From the NCBI GenBank assembly GCA_019009955.1, contig CM032229.1, positions 82,035,001 through 82,099,000 of the forward strand: DNA of 64,000 nt, read 5' to 3'. This DNA comes from Riptortus pedestris (Eukaryota; Arthropoda; Insecta; Hemiptera; Alydidae). The position numbers and the translations under genes were made by a program. Below, in pieces: positions 56,336 to 64,000 of this stretch. The notes beneath the pieces were generated by a model. The model was not told the DNA's origin, made no database searches, and saw nothing but the letters and a program-made list of their open reading frames with translations. Position 1 is the stretch's first letter; each line of letters starts with the position of its first letter.

Positions 56336-56660
56336 GTCACGCAGGGGCTGCGTAAACTAAGCAGATTTCCTACGTGAAGTTTTACAATAGAGAATTTTCA
56401 CGAGAGTCGAGGAGTTAAGGAAACGGCCGAACTAGCTTTTGGCGGGAATGTCACGCGTCCGTTAGCCGCCCTGATTTAATAAAATTGAAAATATCTCGGT
56501 TAATATTCAAGATAGAGAATATATGTATATACAGTTTTGAACGGACCTCATTTTCGTCATCTACTAGGTAGGATCGATAGACATTTGAAGACAAATTTCG
56601 TAAATTCCGTCATGAGTACAACCTCAATAGCTGATTTCCCTTAAGGGAAGTCTGCTAAAA
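56336..56660 (+). mobile_element. Family B element, minimal complete copy
   Basis: After AAAAAA: CCGTCACGCAGGGGCTGCGT and AAACTAAGCAGATTTCCTAC. It keeps ATATCTCGGTTAATATTCAA, ATATATGTATATACAGTTTT, GAACGGACCTCATTTTCGTC, ATCTACTAGGTAGGATCGAT, CATGAGTACAACCTCAATAG and GATTTCCCTTAAGGGAAGTC then TGCTAAAA. At about 325 bp it shows which parts are dispensable. It also contains a GC-rich piece, GGCGGGAATGTCACGCGTCC, not seen elsewhere. Confidence 0.88.
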
Positions 56661-56886
56661 CTTAATTAAACAAAAAGAGTACTTGTTAATCGCTAATTTC
56701 AAACACAACTCAAAACCGATTGTTTCATTTTTATTTTCTACATAGTAATTGTAATCGAATAAAATTCTCAATGAAGCTTGAGATAACCCAATCCATTTTT
56801 TTCAGGATTTAATACTCTGCCAATAGCTAAGAGAGGTATTAACAAAAGATAGAGATTGTGAGATTGAAAGGTGTATTTTTTAAGTG
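56661..56886. other. Unassigned
   Basis: Short spacer; nothing recognised. Confidence 0.4.
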
Positions 56887-57956
<1,070 letters not shown>

Positions 57957-58793
57957 CGTCCGTCACGCAGGGGCTGCGTAAACTAAGCAGGATTCCCACG
58001 TGAATTTTAATAATAGATAAACCTACATACTGCTAACACAACACCAAAGTGAATATTAGGTGAATAAATACAAACGGTCATTAGAAACCTTTCCCCTCCC
58101 GGTGGAAAGCGTTTCAAATAAAAACAGCCATCGGCTTTCAGTTACTGTTTTTCTTTGCGACACGGGAAAGAAAAACTATAACTGAAACATATCAGAATAT
58201 AGGATATAAATATTATTGAAATCTATTTTCTATATCGACTAGATTAATTTATAGAGAACAATAATAATAAATAAATAATAAATAAATATTTCGCAATGAA
58301 TAAAATTTTAGTAGTCCAAGAATTTAAGATGGGGGGGGGTCACAAGAACATATTTGCATGTATCTCGTATAAGAAAGGTCTCTGGAAAACAATATTTGGT
58401 ATTTAAGCTTCGAATAATGTGGTTTATTACACAACAGACTATTGTTTATGTGACACGAGTAGAATTGGGGGTTTGCTCTTGGTTTAAAACTGGAAAATAC
58501 AAATTTCTCCGTTATTAATCAAGATAGGGAATAAATGTAAATAGCAACATTTATAGTACATTTAATTTGGAATAAGATTCATTCTATACGCTTTTTCGAT
58601 ATGACTTACAGTAACGGAGATAATTCGAATTTTCAAAATTCTCCCCCTCTAAACCCCCCCCCTCCCCCTGGTCCGATTTCAGTCATTAACAAACTTGGCC
58701 TTTCTTTTAAAATGAAACGACTAAATATCGAGTTTGGAAACGATCAAACAAAAATTACGACCGATAGACCGCGGTAACCAACAAATATATATG

Positions 58794-58847
<54 letters not shown>

Positions 58848-58852
<5 letters not shown>

Positions 58853-59056
58853 CTCAAAAATGAATAGGGATATTGGCTGTTTTGTGGTATGTATGGGGCC
58901 TAGCATATTTTTTTTTATTTAATTATAAATATCATTAATATTTATGAGAAATTATTGTCTTTTTTCCCCCATAAAAAGTAATTTAATTAAGGTGGATTTA
59001 ATCAAAATTAATAGGATAAGAAAAAATAACCAATATCCCTATTCATTTTTGAGCAG

Positions 59057-59058
<2 letters not shown>
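58848..59058. mobile_element. MITE with perfect 28-bp TIRs in a TA tract (family M2)
   Basis: Left ACTGCTCAAAAATGAATAGG then GATATTGG (58849-58876) is the exact inverse of the right end CCAATATCCC...GAGCAGT (59030-59057). TA lies at both edges. The element is about 210 bp, A+T-rich inside, with no open frame. The features fit a Tc1/mariner-type MITE. Confidence 0.88.
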
Positions 59059-59090
<32 letters not shown>

Positions 59091-59129
59091 ATAATATGTT
59101 GATGTTTCCGACCAGGTCATATTTATATA

Positions 59130-59208
59130 TGGTGTTGTTGTTTTTTGGAGGTTTGGTCCTTAAGAAGTTTCTTTCAACAACATTGACCAAACCTCCAAAA
59201 AAACAACA

Positions 59209-59211
<3 letters not shown>
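59130..59211. mobile_element. 82-bp foldback of family M1 in the same TA tract
   Basis: Left TGGTGTTGTTGTTTTTTGGA then GGTTTGGTC; the right end is its inverse apart from T-run length. TA flanks both ends. The inner piece CAACAACATTGACCAAA matches the inner TIR of the 21183-21510 element, so the two are long and minimal forms of one family. Confidence 0.8.
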
Positions 59212-59264
<53 letters not shown>

Positions 59265-59395
59265 CAGTTTTGAACGGACCTCATTTTCGTCATCTACTGG
59301 GTAGGATCGATGGGCATTTGAAGAAAAATTTCAAAAATTGCGTCATGAGTGCGACCTCAATAGCTGATTTCCCCTTAAGGGAAATCTGCTAAAAT

Positions 59396-59880
59396 AAACA
59401 AATGAAAGAAATTCAATATCAGAGCTATTACTTACTATGGTAAATTTAAAAAAAAGCTGGTATGTTACAATCGATCCATGACAAAAATGGATTTTATTAG
59501 AACTAAATTTCATCAATATTGAGATTATGGTTCTCGAATCCCTGAAAGGAGCAAGAACTGTTATTAATGAAGAAAGCAACCATCTTGATTCTGATTAATG
59601 AAAATAGCCGCTTAACAATGGCTGCTGCAGCTTCTTCAAAGACCAAGTTTGTAGACTAACACATTTCCAGATGGAAATGGTCTTCACAAGTTTCTAACTA
59701 ATCCCCAACCTCAGAAAAAATTTTGAGTAGGAGGATGGCTTTATCTAATACTTGCTAGTAATTGTAAAACAAACCTTGTTTATTCATGCTTGTGTTGTTA
59801 CATTGCTTCATATGAATGGTCCAAAAATACAAAAACTACTTCTTAAAGAATGTTCTTTTTTCATAATAGCCCTACTCCAT
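59396..59880. other. Spacer between two inverted family B copies
   Basis: Nothing recognised in about 485 bp; 72-78-codon frames have no domain. Confidence 0.4.
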
Positions 59881-60605
59881 GTCCATCGATCCTACCTAAT
59901 AGATGACGAAAATGAGGCGGTCGCAATTTTGTTTGATCGTTACCAAACGATATTTAGTAATTTCATGTAAAAAGAAAGATCAATTTCGTTAACGGCTGAA
60001 ATCAGAACAAGGGAAGGGGTGGGTTTCCGTTACTATAAGTGGAATCGAAAAAGTGAATCTTATTGCAAATTAAATGTTCTATAAATATTGTTATATAGAT
60101 TTATTCCCTTGAATATTAACCGAGATATTTGCATTTTCAGTTTTCAGCCTTCAGTAAACCCCACTTCTACTCGTGTTACATTAACAATGCTTTGTTATTC
60201 AAAGCTTAAATACCAGATGTTGGCTTCCAGATACCTTTATTGTACGAGATAAATGTAAATATGTTCTTTTGACCCCCCTCCCTCTGTCTTAAAATCTTGG
60301 ACTACTAAAATTTGATTGATTGAGATAAAAATTATTCTGATTCATTATAAATTAAACTACTAGATATAGTACATAGTTTTCAATGAAATGAATATGTTAT
60401 ATTCTAATATGTTTCAGTTATTTTTCCTTCAGGTGGGAGACCTGTTTGTTTACATTTGAGACGTTTCCCACCGGGCGGGGAAAGATTTCTTATTAACGTT
60501 TGTATTTATTCACTTAATATTCACGGTGGTGTTGTGTTAGCTGTATTTAGGTAATCTTCACGAGAGAAATCTACTTAGCTTACGCGTTGCCCCTGCGTGA
60601 CGGAC
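59881..60605 (-). mobile_element. Family B element lacking its right terminus (minus)
   Basis: Begins inside at GTCCATCGATCCTACCTAAT and continues AGATGACGAAAATGAGG, GACCGAACG-like GCGGTCGCAATTTTGTTTGA, CGTTAACGGCTGAAATCAGA, TATTAACCGAGATATTTGCA, TTATTGTACGAGATAAATGT and ACCGGGCGGGGAAAG. It ends AGAAATCTACTTAGCTTACG with CGTTGCCCCTGCGTGACGGAC and a T-run. There is no TA tract and the hairpin right end is missing. Confidence 0.85.
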
Positions 60606-62030
60606 TTTTTTTTTTTTGAATATTATTACTTACGGTGGACTTTCATTTTGCACCTTCAGTGGAAAAGTTCTGTTTAGGAAAAGGATAGCGTTATTATGGA
60701 AAATTATGGCACTGTCTACAGATCCTCATATTAATTTATGATAACATATTGGGAGTGAATTCCATTTCATACCTAATATTGTAGGAAGTTTGAGTCTAAT
60801 GCAGGCTAGTTTGAGCGCGTTCCCTTTATTATTCAAAGGGATATTATTGGACTAGGAGTAGAAATACAACAAAGCCAAATCGTCAACAGTTGCACCATGT
60901 TGTGTACTGCCATACTGCAGCTCCAAATCTTATGTTTACACAAATGCCAAGGGCATAATATAAAAATAATGCATTTTCTTAAGTTAATGATATCATTTTC
61001 ATATTATTATATTTCTTCTTAATATTTAGGCGGTAGGTAGAAATATTGTAAATGCCTTAATATAGGAAGATTGGGCGCAAATAGTTAAAAATATTATTTG
61101 TTATGTCAGAAAAAATTGAATTCCATTTGCTGGTTCTCCTACCTGAGCCTTTCGAAGCCAATGCACTATCTTTCTTCCCTAAACAGGTGGTTAGTGGCTT
61201 CCGTCATAAACCAACCTAGTCAAATTTGACACCCCAAGTAAATGATATCACAAAGAAAATGTTGATATAAAATATTTTCGTCAAATATACTAATCGTAAA
61301 GTTGGCATGTCACAGTTTACCCCAGTTTATAAGTGATATTATAAAATTTCAATTTCAGGGAAAATGATCATAGCGTATGTCGGGACTAAAAATATTTCCA
61401 TTACTATAAGACGGAATGAAACAATTTCATACGACCAATGTTATCGTTAACTTGGCATGTTACTAATTGTTGACGGGTTGAAATAGAATTGATTTTCCTT
61501 GGAATATAAAGATTGGATGCACCAAATCATCCTAATCTATAACACAAATTCCCCGTTACATGCATAATATATGTGCAGTCATGCATTTTCTCCTCTTGAA
61601 ATATAAGCAGATAGATGTTTAGAGAACTGATAGCTGTAAACGAATTGATATAGTAATAATTTCCCATAGGATACGCGAAAGCACTAAAAAATCCATCAAT
61701 TTACTGTTATATATGTTGCTTTTAAGCACGAAGTGTGGATTGACTATTGGGAAAATATTGATAAATTGGTTGTCGATCATGGGATCAAATAAATCTAGTT
61801 TCCCGTCAAAATAAAACTATGGTTTGATCTTCGCATTTGGAGGAAACTTAAGATAAAGGTTTGTTCAGGCATTATGATGGCAGACCTTAGAAGAATTTAT
61901 GAATAGTTAGTTACCCAAGTTGGAAGTAATTACTAAGTTTGATACTCGTCTTTGTCAGTGGTTCTTTATATTATACTGATGAAATTAATATTAAAGAACA
62001 TATTAAGATATTGTCAAAAAAAGCCAAAAT
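60606..62030. other. Unassigned; expected place of LINE 5' part
   Basis: In an intact LINE the endonuclease domain would lie upstream of the reverse transcriptase at 62031, but no TWNV, GDFNA or SDH motif is readable here in any frame. The element is therefore probably 5' truncated near 62030. Confidence 0.45.
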
Positions 62031-64000
62031 TTGATTTGGGTAACTCTTGGAACTCTGATAATAGTCTATTTAGTGACTGGAAGTTTAGTTGACTCGGAAA
62101 ATCCACCAGAGGCTTGGTCAGAATCCAAACTGCGATTAATGCACAAAAAGGGAGATAAGAAAGATGTCGACAACTACCGAGGAATCTCTTTAATAAATAA
62201 TATAGCAAAGTTGTTTACAGCTATACTAGCTCGCAGAATTCTTGATTGGGCCGAGAGCGAGCAGTTGATCCCTGAAGAACAGGCAGGTTTTAGGGAAGGA
62301 AGAGGTTGCATTCAGCATGTCTTCTCACTGACTGCATTAGTTGGTATGCATTTTAAAGGGAAGGGAACCTACATATATGCAACATTTGTCGATTTCAAGA
62401 AAGCATTCGACTCTATAAACCAGGAGCTACTCTGGCAAAAAATGTTTACTCTTGGGCTCAGCGGGAAAATAATACGAATTCTAAAAGCACTTTATGACAA
62501 GGCTTCCATGTTTATTAAAATTGGTTCCGAACTCTCAGATGAAATACCTATAAGTTATGGATTATTGCAAGGGGAAAGTCTCAGTCCAACCCTTTTCATT
62601 TGTTTTCTATGCGACATAATTTCTTTTTTTTTATAATAGTGGTGCGACAGGAATCCCAATAGACAGCGCAAATGAAATCATAATGCTCTTATTTGCAGAT
62701 GACATTATACTTCTAAGTACTTCATGGCACGAAGCTCATAAAAAACTTAAAATATTAGAAACATATTGTAACCAAAACTCACTCATGTTGAATCCGGACA
62801 AATCCAAAACACTTGTATTCCACAAATCCCCGCGAACTAAAAAACTGAAACCTCTGTACTGGCAGGATAAAGAATTGGAGTACATTAAAACCTACACATA
62901 CCTTGGAGTGCCTTTTTCCTCATCAGGAAGATTTTCCAAAGCTGCAGAACATTTCAGCCAGAGATCAAATGCGGCAAGTGCAAAGGTTAGGGAAATACTG
63001 GGAAGAGGAAAGAGTGATTCCTGGGAAGCAAGAATAGCCCTATTTGATTCAATGGTGTCATCTACTCTTCTTTATGGAGCAGAGATTTGGGCTCCAAATT
63101 ACCTGGACCTTGTGGAATCGGTACAGCTGAGGTTCTGGAAGTATTTGTATTCTTGGCCAAGAAGTACCCCGAATTACATAGTCCGTTTGGAAACTGGACG
63201 AGCGCACTTAAATGTAGTTATATTTAAGAAAATTATTAATTTCTGTGTTAAACTGCTCTCAATGCCTGACCACCGACTTCCGAAAAAATGTTTTCTTAAG
63301 CTCCTTAGTTTGCACAATAGGAAAAGCGACATAAAATATAATTGGGTGTCACAAGTAAAATTTATAGCAGGAAATAATTATGTTGAAGAATATTTTTTCG
63401 AATCTTTAGACCAACAAACTTTGCTAGCCAACAAGATCACAATCATTGAAACAATTGTAAACAATCTCCATTCCGTTGACGTGGATAGAGTTCTTAACTC
63501 AAGTTACAGCCGAATATATAGAAGTATTTGTAGTTTTAACCATTCTCTCCCTGAAAATTATTTAACGTTCCACACAAACATAAATAAAATCAAACTTATC
63601 AGTCAAATAAGGATTTCCTCTAGCGAGTATTTAAAATTATCCTATAGAAACATGACTCAAATTATAAAAACTGGAGAGGTATGTAAATGGTGCCAAAAAT
63701 ATATTTACCTACATTTGAATCATTTACTGCTGTATTGCCCCGCTTTTACATCACACAGAGTAAAATTCCTTGACAAATATATAGTGCCTCAAAGAGAATA
63801 CCTATCATTGGTAAACATTCTGGATTACAACAATGAAAGTAAAGTTAATGATATTTTTTGTTTCTTATCAAAAGTTTGTGAAAGTTATCAATATAAAAGA
63901 AAGAATGGTATTATTTTTTTATGGGGGTGCTTATTCAATAATAATCGGCAAATTATTTATTATATGCAGTTATACTTATTATTAGAAGAGTTATACTTAT
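62031..64000 (+). pseudogene. LINE reverse transcriptase, best preserved element, cut by window edge
   Basis: From about 62060 the product reads ENPPEAWSESKLRLMHKKGD, KKDVDNYRGISLINNIAKLF (RT motifs 0-1), EEQAGFREGRGCIQHVF (motif 2), YATFVDFKKAFDSINQELLW (motif A, catalytic Asp), YGLLQGESLSPTLF (motif B), then after a one-base T-run change at 62624-62632 LLFADDIILLSTS (motif C, FADD at 62692-62703), NPDKSKTLVFHKS (motif D), YTYLGVPFSSSGRF (motif E), a thumb region, and a C-terminal CX2C...HX4C knuckle (VCKWC at 63679-63693, HLLLYC at 63721-63738). From 62641 the frame stays open to the window end, over 450 codons. RT polymerises cDNA at a nicked target. The only visible defects are the T-run shift and the missing 5' part. 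The upstream frame lacks an ATG at its start (TTG). The same element occurs at 29745-31165 (minus). Confidence 0.9.

Larger units (their letters stand above)
58797..59259. repeat. (TA)n array broken into three parts
   Basis: TA runs at about 58797-58847, 59057-59089 and 59212-59259, separated by the two nested elements. In the other copies this is a single run. Confidence 0.9.
57957..59395 (+). mobile_element. Family B element, full-length copy carrying two nested MITEs
   Basis: Left end GTCCGTCACGCAGGGGCTGC then GTAAACTAAGCAGGATTCCC after ACAAAC. It has the full left-central part (CAAACGGTCATTAGAAACC, CACAAGAACATATTTGCATG, GGTATTTAAGCTTCGAATAA), CTCCGTTATTAATCAAGATA, TTCGAATTTTCAAAATTC, CTGGTCCGATTTCAGTCATT and AATATCGAGTTTGGAAACGA. 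The TA region (58797-59259) is split by two inverted-repeat elements, then comes TTTTGAACGGACCTCATTTT. The right end is GATTTCCCCTTAAGGGAAAT-C then TGCTAAAAT. Confidence 0.9.

Overview
This 64 kb window looks like A+T-rich intergenic DNA from an invertebrate nuclear genome. I see no convincing host gene, rRNA gene, functional tRNA gene or bacterial operon. The sequence is dominated by long TA, CT, GT and GA arrays and by fossils of many transposon classes: mariner and Tc1-like DNA transposons, Helitrons, LTR retrotransposons, several LINE lineages and tRNA-derived SINEs. That mix and the transposase sequences fit an arthropod; a crustacean such as a parasitic copepod would be my guess, but nothing here fixes the species.

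Layout. 0-11 kb: two tRNA-type SINEs, the C-terminal remnant of a LINE (4.75-5.75 kb), three copies of one LTR family (two are clean solo LTRs with 5-bp target duplications), and a SINE inserted two bases inside the edge of a Helitron-like element. 12-20 kb: a cluster of the most abundant repeat, called here family B, with a dead mariner (14.0-14.65 kb), a foldback (16.06-16.28 kb) and an antisense LINE endonuclease remnant (19.8-20.5 kb). 21-24 kb: a foldback MITE inside a TA array, beside a 789-bp transposon derivative with terminal inverted repeats (TIRs) and a cysteine-cluster coding remnant. 26-29 kb: an internally deleted Helitron that keeps both ends and the helicase C-terminus, and a near-complete Tc1-like transposase with an 88-bp intron. 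29.7-31.2 kb: a LINE fragment broken by a TA expansion and by a ~0.9 kb retro-insertion. 35-43 kb: SINEs, a GC-rich hairpin, a gag-like pseudogene and more family B. 43-53 kb: mostly unrecognised sequence plus a 683-bp TIR element. 54-56 kb: a Jockey-like LINE pseudogene (minus strand). 56-60.6 kb: family B again, one copy invaded by two MITEs. 62-64 kb: the best preserved LINE reverse transcriptase, running off the right edge.

Family B is the best candidate for something undescribed. There are about fifteen full or partial copies on both strands. They have asymmetric hairpin-bearing ends, a short inverted repeat shared between the ends, a TA microsatellite at a fixed internal place, an A-run at the left edge and CTAAAA at the right edge, and no coding capacity. 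The TA tracts they spread appear to serve as landing sites for TA-targeting MITEs. The nesting relations let the order of several insertions be read directly from the sequence.
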